NCBI RefSeq assembly: GCF_036227605.1
Contig: NZ_CP109487.1
Coordinates: 7,439,501 to 7,503,500 of the forward strand
From: Streptomyces sp. NBC_01439
GTDB lineage: Bacteria; Actinomycetota; Actinomycetes; Streptomycetales; Streptomycetaceae
Direction: 5' to 3'
Length of the DNA: 64,000 nt
Position 1 is the stretch's first letter. Every line of letters begins with the position of its first letter. The position numbers and the translations under genes were made by a program. The notes beneath the pieces are model-generated. The model was given only the letters and a program-made list of their open reading frames with translations. It was not told the origin of the DNA and made no database searches. Below, piece by piece: positions 31,901-40,628 of this stretch.

Positions 31901-32479
31901 ATGGCGCTCACACAGCCCGAACCGGGCGGGGTGCTGCACGAGGGGACAGGTCCGCGGACCGGAGCCCTGCGCGGCACGCTCGCCACCACCGCCTGCATGG
32001 AGACCCTCCAGGTGGGATACCTGCACGCCGTCGCGGCCGCCGCCGGGTGCTCGCTCTCCCAGCCCTTCCCCGACAACGGCATCGACTGGCACGTCTCCCA
32101 CGGAGCGCCCGAACACGTCGTCGACGACGAGGTCACCATCAAGGTGCAGCTCAAGGCGACCTACCAGATACCGCCGCGGCCGGCCGGGGCCACCTTCGGG
32201 TTCACCCTCGACAACGAGCACCTGGTGAAGCTGGCCCGGACTCCCGTCGCCGTCCACAAGATCCTCGTCGTGATGCTCGTGCCGAGGGACCGCGACCAGT
32301 GGCTCGCCGCCGGGCACGACCGGCTCGACCTCAGGCACTGCTGCTACTGGACCAACCTCGCCGGACACCCCGTGACCGGCCGGCGCCGCACCACCGTACG
32401 GATCCCGACCACGCGGATCTTCGACGACCGTGCGCTGTGCGAGATCATGACCCGGGTCGGGTCGGGAGGGACACCCTGA
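31901..32479 (+). CDS. DUF4365 protein, predicted PD-(D/E)XK-type nuclease
   Basis: A 192-residue protein. After TTACMETLQVGYLHAVAAAAG it has GIDWHV, an acidic segment, then VTIKVQLKATYQI: the D...(E/Q)xK pattern of restriction-endonuclease-fold proteins, with Gln in the variable position. DUF4365 domains are predicted nucleases. ATG at 31901 has GGGGGAG upstream; the in-frame ATG at 31838 is a credible alternative, giving 213 residues. The stop overlaps the start of the next gene by one base (TGATG), so the two are coupled. Confidence 0.7.
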   Translation: MALTQPEPGGVLHEGTGPRTGALRGTLATTACMETLQVGYLHAVAAAAGCSLSQPFPDNGIDWHVSHGAPEHVVDDEVTIKVQLKATYQIPPRPAGATFGFTLDNEHLVKLARTPVAVHKILVVMLVPRDRDQWLAAGHDRLDLRHCCYWTNLAGHPVTGRRRTTVRIPTTRIFDDRALCEIMTRVGSGGTP

Positions 32480-33684
32480 TGAACCTGCACTCACCGCACC
32501 TCGAACCGCTCCCGTCCCCGCGGTACGCCCCGGGCGGTCCCGATCCCGCGCAGGTCGACCCGCAGGTGCTGGGAGCGCTGCTGCACCGGCACGGATGGCT
32601 GCGGCGCGGCGGCGCGGCCGGCCGGTACGGCCGCTGGACCCCGCCCGGCCGCTCGGGCACCAGCCTGCTCGTCCCCGAGAGCCGCACCTTCCCCGACTGC
32701 ACGGACCTGCTGGAGGAGGCGCTCACCGCCCTGGCGCACGGCGGACTGCCCTCGGCGCGCGAGGTGCTCCTCGGACTGAGCGTGCCCAGCGACGAGATCC
32801 GCTGGGACCGGGAGATCCCGGAGGGGCCCCACGGGTACCGGGGCGAGGCCTCCTGGTCCGTGCAGGAGCAGCTGCGCTCGGCCGCCCGCCGGCTCCTGCT
32901 CGCGGGGGCCCTCGCCGACCGGGCCCGGGCCGGCTACTACGGGGCCCGGTACCAGGCGCAGGCCGAGCGCGCCCTGGACGGGGTCCTGGTGGGGCCCTCT
33001 CCGGGCGGACGCCGGCTGACCGCGTACGTTCCCGTGGACGGCGGCCGGGGACCCGTGACCCGGCTGCACCACGCCCTGCACGCGGCCCGCGAGGCGGTGG
33101 ACTACCAGCGGGCCACCGGAGGCATGGAGGCCTTCGACGCGGCGGTGGCCGCCGGGGTCAGCCGGGAACTCGCCGAAGCGCTCATCGCCCTGGTCCGGGG
33201 CTCGGAGGGGGCCCGGATCACCCTGGCCTGGGCGCCGGCGGCCGGGGTCCCGGCCGGCTGTGCGGCCCGCCCCGAGCCGGTGGAGTTCTCCCCGGGCGAC
33301 CTGCCCGTGCTGCGCGAGGCCGCCGCCCGCTACACCCGCGCGGAACCCGCCGTACCGGTCCGGCTCGCCGGGGCCGTGGTGCGGATGCGGCGCAAGGCCG
33401 CCGGGGGAGGCGGAACCGTACGGCTGCGGGTGCTGGCCGGGGCGGAGGTCCCGTACGTCCGGGCGGCCCTCGACGAGGAGGCGTACCGCATAGCGGGCCA
33501 CGCCCACCTGGTGGGCCTGCCGGTCCGGCTCACCGGACGACTGCAACGCCGCGGCGGCTTCCGGCGGCTGTCCGACGCGGCGGACGTGACGCCCGTACCG
33601 ATGGACGAGGTCGAGCGGGACCGGCTGATGAAGTCCCTGGACGCGGCCTTCGACCCCGAGGACGTGCTGCCGTCGGACGACTGA
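32479..33684 (+). CDS. Unknown 401-aa protein coupled to DUF4365
   Basis: A 401-residue soluble protein with no family I recognise. It reads as mixed alpha/beta: a short N-terminal LLHRHGWLRR element, a helical middle (AQAERALDGVLV, HHALHAAREAVDYQ), a C-terminal beta-rich part (VRLAGAVVRMRRKAAGGGG, VRLTGRLQRRGGFRRL) that looks OB-like, and an acidic tail, DAAFDPEDVLPSDD. Translation is coupled to the predicted nuclease upstream, which implies a shared task. An OB-type nucleic-acid contact is inference only. Confidence 0.65.
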   Translation: MNLHSPHLEPLPSPRYAPGGPDPAQVDPQVLGALLHRHGWLRRGGAAGRYGRWTPPGRSGTSLLVPESRTFPDCTDLLEEALTALAHGGLPSAREVLLGLSVPSDEIRWDREIPEGPHGYRGEASWSVQEQLRSAARRLLLAGALADRARAGYYGARYQAQAERALDGVLVGPSPGGRRLTAYVPVDGGRGPVTRLHHALHAAREAVDYQRATGGMEAFDAAVAAGVSRELAEALIALVRGSEGARITLAWAPAAGVPAGCAARPEPVEFSPGDLPVLREAAARYTRAEPAVPVRLAGAVVRMRRKAAGGGGTVRLRVLAGAEVPYVRAALDEEAYRIAGHAHLVGLPVRLTGRLQRRGGFRRLSDAADVTPVPMDEVERDRLMKSLDAAFDPEDVLPSDD

Positions 33685-33767
33685 GGGGTGGCGCGGGGCG
33701 GCAGCGATCGGGGACGCTTCGCACGATGACCGGAACCGGTGCCGTCGACGAGAGCGAAGGGTGAAGC

Positions 33768-34328
33768 GTGACGAGGCAGCAGGGGGGATCGGTGGTACTT
33801 CGTCCCAGGTCGTGGAAGCTCTTGTCGAGGGTTCTTCCTCCGGTGCTCTACACGGGCGGGGCGATCTGCGTACTGAAGGGAGCCGCGGTTGGCGGCGCCG
33901 GGGAGGCCTGGTACGTAGCCGCTGTTCTGCTGGCTCTCGTCGCCTTCATCCAGCGACTCCTTTCGTCGCGCGTGCTGCTCGGCTCGACCACCCTGACCGT
34001 CGTCAACCCCGTCTTCACGTACTCCTGCCCTCGGGAGTCCGTGCGCTGGGCGTCCGTCCGTGATGACGGTGGTCTGGAAATCCATCTCCGAGACGGACAC
34101 GTCGTCGATGTATTCGCGTTCGGGGGGTCTCTGATCAGTCGAGTGGTCGGCAGCGGGCCGAAAGCCGCGGGTGAGATCTGGGGCTGGCTGAACGGGGCGC
34201 GCGAGGGAACCGGGGACGGAGCCGACATACCGCGGAGGGCGTGGACGAGAACGCCGTTCCCGGAGCTCGTGTCTGCTCTGGCAGCCCTCTTCGTCGGGGT
34301 CGGTCTGGTCCTCCGCGTCATCGCTTAG
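33768..34328 (+). CDS. Membrane protein with PH-like fold, unknown
   Basis: A 186-residue protein: two membrane helices near residues 20-58, then a beta-rich stretch (STTLTVVNPVFTYSCPRESVRWASV, then LEIHLRDGHVVDVFAFGG) reminiscent of bacterial PH domains, and a last hydrophobic helix (LVSALAALFVGVGLVLRVI). GTG at 33768 has GAAGGG upstream. Base use is slightly less GC biased than its neighbours. Function unknown. Confidence 0.65.
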   Translation: MTRQQGGSVVLRPRSWKLLSRVLPPVLYTGGAICVLKGAAVGGAGEAWYVAAVLLALVAFIQRLLSSRVLLGSTTLTVVNPVFTYSCPRESVRWASVRDDGGLEIHLRDGHVVDVFAFGGSLISRVVGSGPKAAGEIWGWLNGAREGTGDGADIPRRAWTRTPFPELVSALAALFVGVGLVLRVIA

Positions 34329-34375
34329 AGCGCCGGGTCGCCGCGGACTCCGGGACTTCGGTGGTGGAGCGATTC

Positions 34376-34392
34376 ACCGGGCCCGGCCCGGT
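34376..34392. terminator. Short hairpin between convergent genes
   Basis: ACCGGGC (34376-34382) pairs with GCCCGGT (34386-34392), 7 bp, in the gap between convergent genes. Confidence 0.45.
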
Positions 34393-34413
34393 CGCGGGAC
34401 AGTCTTGGCGGGC

Positions 34414-34914
34414 TCAGCGGTAGGCGGTGGCGCGGACGGTGTCGCCGCACAGGGCGAACTGGCCGCCGTCGGAAGGGGCCACCTGGAAGCCCACGCCCGC
34501 GGCGCCGATCACCAGCGTGGGGGCGACGGTCGGGTCTGCGCCGGAGGCGCAGTAGCCGTCCGCCTCGCCGAGGACCGGGGTGAAGGTCAGGACCGTCGAG
34601 GCGGTCCCGCCCGGGGGCAGCAGCACCGGCCGGGCCTCGCCCCGGGGGACGACGCGCAGCGGCTTGTTCTGGTCCGGAGAGCCCTGGCCCGCGAGGGCGA
34701 CCGTCGGGAAGCCCTGCAGCTGACAGGTCGGGCCGTTGTTGGCCACCGTGAACCGCACGTGCGTGGTGTCGGGACGCTCCGCGCCCAAGTCCGAGAGCAG
34801 GTCCCCGGTGCACGCGGGGGCTGGCGCCGCCACCGCGGGGGTACCGACGAGCAGTCCGCCCGCCAGCAGGGCCGTTGCGGCGCCCAAGGCAGCCGCCTTC
34901 CTGGTCACGCTCAT
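34414..34914 (-). CDS. Secreted DUF4232 protein
   Basis: A 166-residue exported protein. The signal peptide (MSVTRKAAALGAATALLAGG...AVAAPA) is followed by an Ig-like domain with CTGDL, RFTVANNGPTCQLQGFPTVAL, a Cys near LGEADGYCASG and a last Cys in FALCGDT: four cysteines for two disulfides, as in DUF4232. ATG at 34914 has AGGTG at 6 nt. A cell-wall or extracellular role is likely. Exact function unknown. Confidence 0.82.
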   Translation of the reverse strand: MSVTRKAAALGAATALLAGGLLVGTPAVAAPAPACTGDLLSDLGAERPDTTHVRFTVANNGPTCQLQGFPTVALAGQGSPDQNKPLRVVPRGEARPVLLPPGGTASTVLTFTPVLGEADGYCASGADPTVAPTLVIGAAGVGFQVAPSDGGQFALCGDTVRATAYR

Positions 34915-34924
34915 GGGTGTCACC

Positions 34925-35431
34925 TCATGCCAGGTCGGAAGATCCCCTTCCACCATCCCACGAGGTGCCCGTGGCGGCCCGGCCGAAGGAAGCCATGATC
35001 AGCCCCGGGACGGGGGAGAAGTCGCGGCCGCGGGTGAAGCCCAAGCGTTCGTACAGGGCCACCGCGGGGGCGTTCGCCGCGCCCGTGGTGACCTCGACCA
35101 AGCGGCCGGGGAACAGCTCGGTCAGGGCGTGGCGCAGCAGCAGGGAGGCGACGCCGCGGCGGAACCAGGACGGGGCCACGCACAACCGGTCGATGGAGAT
35201 GCCTTCGGGTGTTTCCTCCCAGGCGAGGAAACCGGCCGGCTCTCCGTCCTCGGCGACGGCACCCACCCAGTTCAGCGGTAGGGCCCGCATCCTGGCGAGG
35301 CCCTCGCCCAGCGCCGGGATGCCGTCGAAGCCGATCAGCTCCGCCTCCACCGCGTAGGCGGCCCGCCCGATCCGGTGCACGGCTGCCGCGATGGCGTCGT
35401 CGGTGAGGTCCAGCGTGCGTATCTGTGGCAT
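34925..35431 (-). CDS. GNAT-family N-acetyltransferase
   Basis: A 168-residue acetyltransferase: ISIDRLCVAPSWFRRGVASLLL (acetyl-CoA loop) and NAPAVALYERLGFTRG. The ATG at 35431 is chosen because TAGCGT, a good -10, ends seven nt upstream, giving a leaderless mRNA, and this -10 overlaps the alternative GTG at 35440. Substrate unknown. Confidence 0.83.
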   Translation of the reverse strand: MPQIRTLDLTDDAIAAAVHRIGRAAYAVEAELIGFDGIPALGEGLARMRALPLNWVGAVAEDGEPAGFLAWEETPEGISIDRLCVAPSWFRRGVASLLLRHALTELFPGRLVEVTTGAANAPAVALYERLGFTRGRDFSPVPGLIMASFGRAATGTSWDGGRGSSDLA

Positions 35432-35438
35432 GCGGGCC

Positions 35439-35444
35439 ACGCTA
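35439..35444 (-). promoter_or_regulatory. -10 element (TAGCGT) setting a leaderless start
   Basis: Read on the minus strand, TAGCGT lies seven nt before the ATG at 35431 and there is no Shine-Dalgarno. No strong -35 is seen. Confidence 0.4.
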
Positions 35445-35596
35445 CCGGCGGCTCACCCCGACAGGCCCGGAGTTTCGGGTGGGGCGGGGCCACGGCTTCG
35501 CGGCGCGGCGCGGCGGTGCCCCATGGCCCGGGGTGCGGGGGACCCGCTGAGCAGGCCCGGGTGGTAACCGTTTAGCGGCGCAGCCACTCCGCTCGG

Positions 35597-35602
35597 TACG
35601 AT
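35597..35602 (+). promoter_or_regulatory. -10 element (TACGAT) of thrS
   Basis: TACGAT would start RNA near 35609, giving a ~42-nt leader with GGAGA before the GTG. Candidate -35 hexamers (TTTAGC, TTAGCG near 35571) are 19-20 nt away. The leader is too short for a T-box. Confidence 0.45.
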
Positions 35603-35650
35603 TCAGGCGCGCGGCGTTCGCCCGCGCACCCCCTGAGTCAGGAGAGACCG

Positions 35651-37627
35651 GTGTCAGACGTCCGTGTGATCATCCAACGCGATTCCGAGCGGGACGAGCG
35701 CGTGGTGGCCACGGGCACTACGGCGGCCGAGCTCTTCGCCGGCGAGCGCACCATCGTCGCCGCGCGCATCGCGGGCGAGCTCAAGGACCTCGCCTACGAG
35801 GTGCAGGACGGCGAGACCGTCGAGCCGGTGGAGATCTCCTCCGAGGACGGCCTCAACATCCTGCGCCACTCGACCGCGCACGTCATGGCGCAGGCCGTGC
35901 AGGAGCTCTTCCCCGAGGCCAAGCTGGGCATCGGCCCGCCGGTCCAGAACGGCTTCTACTACGACTTCGACGTCGCCCGCCCCTTCACCCCCGATGACCT
36001 CAAGGCCATCGAGAAGAAGATGCAGGAGATCCAGAAGCGCGGCCAGCGCTTCTCCCGCCGCGTGGTCACCGACGAGGCGGCCCGCGAGGAGCTCGCCGAC
36101 GAGCCGTACAAGCTGGAGCTCATCGGCATCAAGGGCTCCGCGTCCACCGACGACGGCGCGAACGTCGAGGTGGGCGGCGGCGAGCTGACCATCTACGACA
36201 ACCTGGACGCGAAGACCGGCGACCTGTGCTGGCGCGACCTTTGCCGCGGTCCCCACCTGCCCACCACCCGCACCATCCCGGCGTTCAAGCTCATGCGCAA
36301 CGCGGCCGCCTACTGGCGCGGCAGCGAGAAGAACCCGATGTTGCAGCGCATCTACGGCACCGCGTGGCCGTCGAAGGAAGAGCTGAAGGCCCACCTCGAC
36401 TTTCTCGCCGAGGCCGAGAAGCGCGACCACCGCAAGCTCGGCAACGAGCTCGACCTCTTCTCCATCCCGGACGAGATCGGCTCCGGCCTCGCCGTCTTCC
36501 ACCCGCGCGGCGGCATCATCCGCCGGGTGATGGAGGACTACTCGCGCAAGCGGCACGAGGAGGAGGGCTACGAGTTCGTCTACTCCCCGCACGCCACCAA
36601 GGGCGCCCTCTTCGAGAAGAGCGGCCACCTGGACTGGTACGCGGAGGGCATGTACCCCCCCATGCAGCTCGACGGTGGTACCGACTACTACCTCAAGCCC
36701 ATGAACTGCCCGATGCACAACCTGATCTTCGACGCGCGCGGCCGCTCCTACCGCGAGCTGCCCTTGAGGCTGTTCGAGTTCGGTACGGTCTATCGCTACG
36801 AGAAGTCGGGCGTCGTCCACGGCCTGACCCGCGCCCGCGGCTTCACCCAGGACGACGCGCACATCTACTGCACCCGCGAGCAGATGGCGGAGGAGCTCGA
36901 CACGACCCTCACCTTCGTGCTGAACCTGCTGCGCGACTACGGTCTGACCGACTTCTACCTGGAGCTGTCCACCAAGGACCCGGAGAAGTTCGTCGGCTCG
37001 GACGAGGCCTGGGAGGAGGCGACCGCGGTCCTCGCGCAGGTCGCCGAGAAGCAGGGCCTCCCGCTGGTCCCGGACCCGGGCGGCGCCGCCTTCTACGGTC
37101 CGAAGATCTCGGTGCAGTGCAAGGACGCCATCGGCCGCACCTGGCAGATGTCGACCGTGCAGCTCGACTTCAACCTGCCGGAGCGCTTCAACCTGGAATA
37201 CACCGCGCCCGACGGCTCGCGCCAGCGCCCGGTCATGATCCACCGCGCGCTGTTCGGTTCGATCGAGCGGTTCTTCGCCGTGCTGCTGGAGCACTACGCG
37301 GGCGCCATGCCGCCGTGGCTGGCCCCGGTCCAGGCGGTCGGCATCCCGATCGGCGACGGGCACGTCGAGTACCTGCAGGAGTTCGCCGCGGCGGCGAAGA
37401 AGCAGGGCCTGCGGGTGGACGTGGACGCCTCCTCCGACCGCATGCAGAAGAAGATCAGGAACCACCAGAAGCTCAAGGTCCCGTTCATGATCATCGTCGG
37501 TGACGAGGACATGGCCGCGGGCACCGTCTCCTTCCGCTACCGCGACGGGTCGCAGGAGAACGGCATCCCGCGTGACCAAGCGCTGGCGAAGCTCGTTGAC
37601 GTGGTGGAGCGCCGCGTACAGGTGTGA
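35651..37627 (+). CDS. thrS: Threonyl-tRNA synthetase
   Basis: A 658-residue class II synthetase. It has an N-terminal TGS-like domain (residues ~1-65), an editing domain with [15 protein letters not shown] (conserved HxxxH), a catalytic core with MNCPMHN (zinc Cys) and [22 protein letters not shown] (motif 2), motif 3 in [13 protein letters not shown], and a C-terminal anticodon-binding domain ([19 protein letters not shown]). GTG at 35651 follows GGAGA. It heads the thrS-HIT-(pgsA) order known from actinobacteria. Confidence 0.97.
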   Translation: MSDVRVIIQRDSERDERVVATGTTAAELFAGERTIVAARIAGELKDLAYEVQDGETVEPVEISSEDGLNILRHSTAHVMAQAVQELFPEAKLGIGPPVQNGFYYDFDVARPFTPDDLKAIEKKMQEIQKRGQRFSRRVVTDEAAREELADEPYKLELIGIKGSASTDDGANVEVGGGELTIYDNLDAKTGDLCWRDLCRGPHLPTTRTIPAFKLMRNAAAYWRGSEKNPMLQRIYGTAWPSKEELKAHLDFLAEAEKRDHRKLGNELDLFSIPDEIGSGLAVFHPRGGIIRRVMEDYSRKRHEEEGYEFVYSPHATKGALFEKSGHLDWYAEGMYPPMQLDGGTDYYLKPMNCPMHNLIFDARGRSYRELPLRLFEFGTVYRYEKSGVVHGLTRARGFTQDDAHIYCTREQMAEELDTTLTFVLNLLRDYGLTDFYLELSTKDPEKFVGSDEAWEEATAVLAQVAEKQGLPLVPDPGGAAFYGPKISVQCKDAIGRTWQMSTVQLDFNLPERFNLEYTAPDGSRQRPVMIHRALFGSIERFFAVLLEHYAGAMPPWLAPVQAVGIPIGDGHVEYLQEFAAAAKKQGLRVDVDASSDRMQKKIRNHQKLKVPFMIIVGDEDMAAGTVSFRYRDGSQENGIPRDQALAKLVDVVERRVQV

Positions 37628-37628
37628 C

Positions 37629-37718
37629 TCTGGTCCCCGCCGACGCGGGGATGGCCCCCTCTAGCCGTAGAACGGCGGCCAGCTCATGGTCTGCTCCCCG
37701 CCGCTGCGGGGTTCGGCC
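37629..37718 (+). CRISPR. Orphan two-repeat CRISPR type I-E-like element
   Basis: Two 29-nt units (37629-37657 and 37690-37718) are separated by a 32-nt unique spacer, a 61-nt period equal to type I-E arrays. Both have the I-E style core: CCCCGCcgacGCGGGG in the first and CCCCGCcgctGCGGGG in the second, preceded by CTG(G/C)T. The two units match at 23 of 29 positions by eye. It begins two bases after the thrS stop. No cas genes are in the window. It could instead be paired terminator hairpins that happen to share this spacing. Confidence 0.42.
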
Positions 37719-37743
37719 CCCGGAAAGTGATCACTTTCCGGGG
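37716..37743 (+). terminator. 14-bp palindromic terminator of thrS
   Basis: CCCCCGGAAAGTGA (37716-37729) is followed at once by its complement (37730-37743), then GCC and TTCTTC. It lies 28 nt before the -10 of the HIT gene. Confidence 0.85.
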
Positions 37744-37771
37744 GCCTTCTTCGTCCGCCAGGCCAAGGTCA

Positions 37772-37777
37772 TATGCT
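37772..37777 (+). promoter_or_regulatory. -10 element (TATGCT) giving a leaderless HIT mRNA
   Basis: TATGCT ends seven nt before ATG 37785. The ATG at 37773 lies inside this element, so it cannot be the start. Confidence 0.45.
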
Positions 37778-37784
37778 TGCCGCC

Positions 37785-38333
37785 ATGACGACTCAGCCGG
37801 AGCAGCAGATCGGTGTGGGCACGCAGGACGCGTTCCAGCGACTGTGGACGCCCCACCGGATGGCCTACATCCAAGGGGAGAACAAGCCGACCGGCCCGGA
37901 GGCCGGGGACGGCTGTCCCTTCTGCGGGATTCCGGAGATGTCGGACCAGGACGGCCTGATCGTGGCGCGCGGTCGGCACGTCTACGCGGTGCTCAATTTG
38001 TACCCCTACAACGGTGGGCACCTCATGGTCGTCCCGTACCGGCACGTCGCCGACTACACCGAGCTGGACGGGCCGGAGACGGCCGAGCTCGCCGACCTCA
38101 CCAAGCGGGCGATGGTCGCGCTGCGCAAGGCCTCGGGCGCGCACGGGTTCAACATCGGCATGAACCAGGGCGCGGCCGCCGGCGCCGGCATCGCCGCGCA
38201 CCTGCACCAGCACATCGTGCCCCGCTGGGGCGGGGACACGAACTTCATGCCGGTCGTGGGCCACACCAAGGTGCTGCCCCAACTCCTGGCGGACACCCGC
38301 CAGATGCTCGCCGACGCCTGGCCCGTCGACTGA
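37785..38333 (+). CDS. HIT-family protein, Ap4A phosphorylase-like
   Basis: A 182-residue nucleotide hydrolase/transferase. The histidine triad is HLHQHIVPRWGGD. An N-terminal CPFC pair resembles the zinc site of this branch, and LNLYPYNGGHLMVVPYRHV is the family's core strand. In mycobacteria the gene between thrS and pgsA (Rv2613c) is an Ap4A phosphorylase, and this one lies directly after thrS. Expected role: recycling of diadenosine tetraphosphate. Start set by the leaderless promoter. Confidence 0.85.
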   Translation: MTTQPEQQIGVGTQDAFQRLWTPHRMAYIQGENKPTGPEAGDGCPFCGIPEMSDQDGLIVARGRHVYAVLNLYPYNGGHLMVVPYRHVADYTELDGPETAELADLTKRAMVALRKASGAHGFNIGMNQGAAAGAGIAAHLHQHIVPRWGGDTNFMPVVGHTKVLPQLLADTRQMLADAWPVD

Positions 38334-38354
38334 GGTCCGTCCCGTGAGGACCGG

Positions 38355-38762
38355 TCAGGTCGGGTCCGGGCGGCGCCGCCGCCAGGTTTCCACCTCGGCC
38401 TCGACGTCGAACTCCGTCAGGCCCAGGGGCGGGCCCGGCGGGGGCCTGCGCAGGGCCGCGGCGATCTTCTTGTTGATCTCCGTGAGGAGGTCCCGCACCT
38501 GGCGTTCGGAGCGGGCCGCCCGGACCTCCTCCGCGGCGTCCTCGGCCTCCTTGCGCAGCGCGAGCGCCGGCGGCAGGACGGCGAAGCCCTCGCGGTGCAG
38601 CTTGTCCTTGATCCACCACTGCTCGTCGTAGGGCGCGTCCAGCGAGGCCAGCGGCTTGCCGTAGCCGGGCAGGCTCTCGAAGTCGCCCCGCTCGGTGGCC
38701 TGTCGGATCTGCCGGTCCACGAAGGACTCGAAGCTGACGCCCGGTGGTTTGCGCTCGGTCAT
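38355..38762 (-). CDS. DUF1992 (DnaJ-homologue-associated) protein
   Basis: A 135-residue protein with FESFVDRQIRQATERGDFESLPGYGKPL and DEQWWIKDKLHREG, the signature of DUF1992, a domain found in DNAJC28 relatives. A charged helix (AEDAAEEVRAARSERQVRDLL) and a Pro-rich end follow. No membrane segment. Molecular function is not established. Confidence 0.85.
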   Translation of the reverse strand: MTERKPPGVSFESFVDRQIRQATERGDFESLPGYGKPLASLDAPYDEQWWIKDKLHREGFAVLPPALALRKEAEDAAEEVRAARSERQVRDLLTEINKKIAAALRRPPPGPPLGLTEFDVEAEVETWRRRRPDPT

Positions 38763-38819
38763 GGTCCCTCCTCTGACGTCACCCCAGCCTACCCACGCGT
38801 GCCTGCGCGCCCCCGTGCG

Positions 38820-40499
38820 TCACGCGTCGTAGACGTCGGCCTTGCGCGGGGACGGCTCCTGGACGAGCCCGCTCATGATCGAGGAGCGGTTGGTGAAGCG
38901 GTCGGTGTCGACGCCGTTCTCCTCCAGCACCTTGAAGGTCGCCGCGTGGATCGACCGCAGGACCGGTGCCACCGTGCGCAGGGCGTCGTCCGCCATGAAG
39001 CGGTGGCGCCACATCGAGCTCGCCCAGACGTGGCGCAGGCCGAAGGGCTCGGGCAGGATCAGCTTGCCGCCGAAGAACTCGAGGAGCGGCGGGTACCAGG
39101 TCAGCGGGGCCCGCACGGCGAGGCGCACCACCTCCTGGGCGTCCACCAGCGGCAGCGGGCGCTCCACGGTCTCCCAGAAGCGGATGCTCTTGGGCACCTC
39201 CACGGTCGGAGCCGCGGACTTGCTGGTGAACAGTCCGTGTACGGGGCCCAGGGCGTGCGCGGTGACGTCCACGCGCAGCGTCTTGTAGAGCACGGTGACC
39301 GTGACCAGCATGTTGATGACCAGCTGGCCGTCCCAGAGCGGGTACTGGATGCCCAGGTAGTGCCGGTTGCCGGCGCTGAACTGCTGCTCGTTGCAGATCC
39401 GGGTGATCTCGTGCGGCTTGATGAGGAAGGCGTCCACGTTCTCGCCGGTGGGGCGGGCCACCTCGGCGGCGCCCTCGCCGATCGGGGTGACGATCCAGTG
39501 CTGGATCGCGGCGGCCGGGAAGCCGCCGGTGTGCAGGGGGCCCCGCTCCAGCTTGCGGAGCTGGGCGTCGATCCCGCGTATGACGTCCCAGCTGCGGAAG
39601 GGATGGATCTCCATGCCCTCGCTCTTGGGGGCCAGTTCCTCGGCCATCTGCCAGCTGCCCCATCGGGTGCCCATGCCCAGGATCCCCTTGGGCCCGGCGT
39701 AGAAGACCTGGTTGCTGCGGTCCTCCGCGGTGAGCTTGGCGAGCTGGTGGCGCAGGTCCTCGCGCGCCTTCTCGTCGGGGTTGCCGGGTACGGCCTCGGG
39801 GATCTTGGCGCCGACCCCGCCGCCCGACAGCAGTCCGTCCCAGCGGGCGCGCAGGTCCCGGGCGGTGGCCTCGCAGGTGCGGCGGGCGAGCAGCCAGCCC
39901 AGGGCCGGGGCGATGATCATGCCGCGGGCGTACAGGCCGAGGAAGCCGGTCAGCGGCAGCTTGAACATCAGGACGGCCGCTACCGCGCCGATGCCGACCA
40001 GGACCACGGTGCCGATCCAGGAGCTGTGCTTGCCCTCCTTGGCGGCCAGGGTCTTGCGGAGCTGGAAGAGGCCCAGCCACAGCAGCAGGCCGGGCAGGAA
40101 CAGCACGCCGCAGACCAGCATGATCAACCGGAGCCTTCGGTCGCGTTCCTTGCGGATGTGCGAGGCGGCCAGGCAGTGCTCCACCACCGTCTGCGGATCG
40201 GCGCCGAAGGACTGGATGAGGGGCTTGCGGCCCGGTCCGAGGGCACGGGCCTCCACGGCCCGGCAGAAGGCCTCGCCGAGGCTGGGTTCGAAGAGGGAGA
40301 TCTTGGGCGGTTTGATCGTCGCCGGGTGGTTCTCGTTGTTGGCGGTGAGTATCTTCTCGAGCTTGCTGTCCTTGCCGCCGTCCCGGTACGCGGCCGAGGC
40401 GAGGGCGTTGGTCGCCGCCGTCTGCCCGCCGCCCCCCTGCAGCGGAACCTGCGCTCCGGGCCTGAAGTCGAATCCGTCGTCCGCCACCGCTGCCCCCAT
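38820..40499 (-). CDS. Two-TM protein of unknown function (559 aa)
   Basis: A 559-residue protein. The soluble N-terminus (~1-130) contains TIKPPKISLFEPSLGEAFC. Hydrophobic segments include LIMLVCGVLFLPGLLLWLGL and WIGTVVLVGIGAVAAVLMF. A long C-terminal soluble domain has no motif I recognise (GMEIHPFRSWDVIRGIDAQL, PHEITRICNEQQFSAGNRHY). ATG at 40499 follows AGGA at 10 nt. It lies in a minus-strand block that interrupts the thrS-pgsA run. Confidence 0.72.
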   Translation of the reverse strand: MGAAVADDGFDFRPGAQVPLQGGGGQTAATNALASAAYRDGGKDSKLEKILTANNENHPATIKPPKISLFEPSLGEAFCRAVEARALGPGRKPLIQSFGADPQTVVEHCLAASHIRKERDRRLRLIMLVCGVLFLPGLLLWLGLFQLRKTLAAKEGKHSSWIGTVVLVGIGAVAAVLMFKLPLTGFLGLYARGMIIAPALGWLLARRTCEATARDLRARWDGLLSGGGVGAKIPEAVPGNPDEKAREDLRHQLAKLTAEDRSNQVFYAGPKGILGMGTRWGSWQMAEELAPKSEGMEIHPFRSWDVIRGIDAQLRKLERGPLHTGGFPAAAIQHWIVTPIGEGAAEVARPTGENVDAFLIKPHEITRICNEQQFSAGNRHYLGIQYPLWDGQLVINMLVTVTVLYKTLRVDVTAHALGPVHGLFTSKSAAPTVEVPKSIRFWETVERPLPLVDAQEVVRLAVRAPLTWYPPLLEFFGGKLILPEPFGLRHVWASSMWRHRFMADDALRTVAPVLRSIHAATFKVLEENGVDTDRFTNRSSIMSGLVQEPSPRKADVYDA

Positions 40500-40628
40500 C
40501 GCTGTGCGTTCCTGCTCTTTTGGTGCGCCGAAGAGCCTATCGGCGGATCTCACCCCATGGTCATGGGACAGGGAAATGCCGCCCACCGCAAGCTGGTTGG
40601 GTGGGCGGCCGACCCTGTGCTACACCAA

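Noticed and set aside
35540..35590. T-box riboswitch before thrS (GGGTGGTAACCG near 35559)
   Set aside because: The match to AGGGTGGNACCGCG is broken by an insertion, the stretch precedes the likely transcription start, and no specifier or stem I can be drawn.
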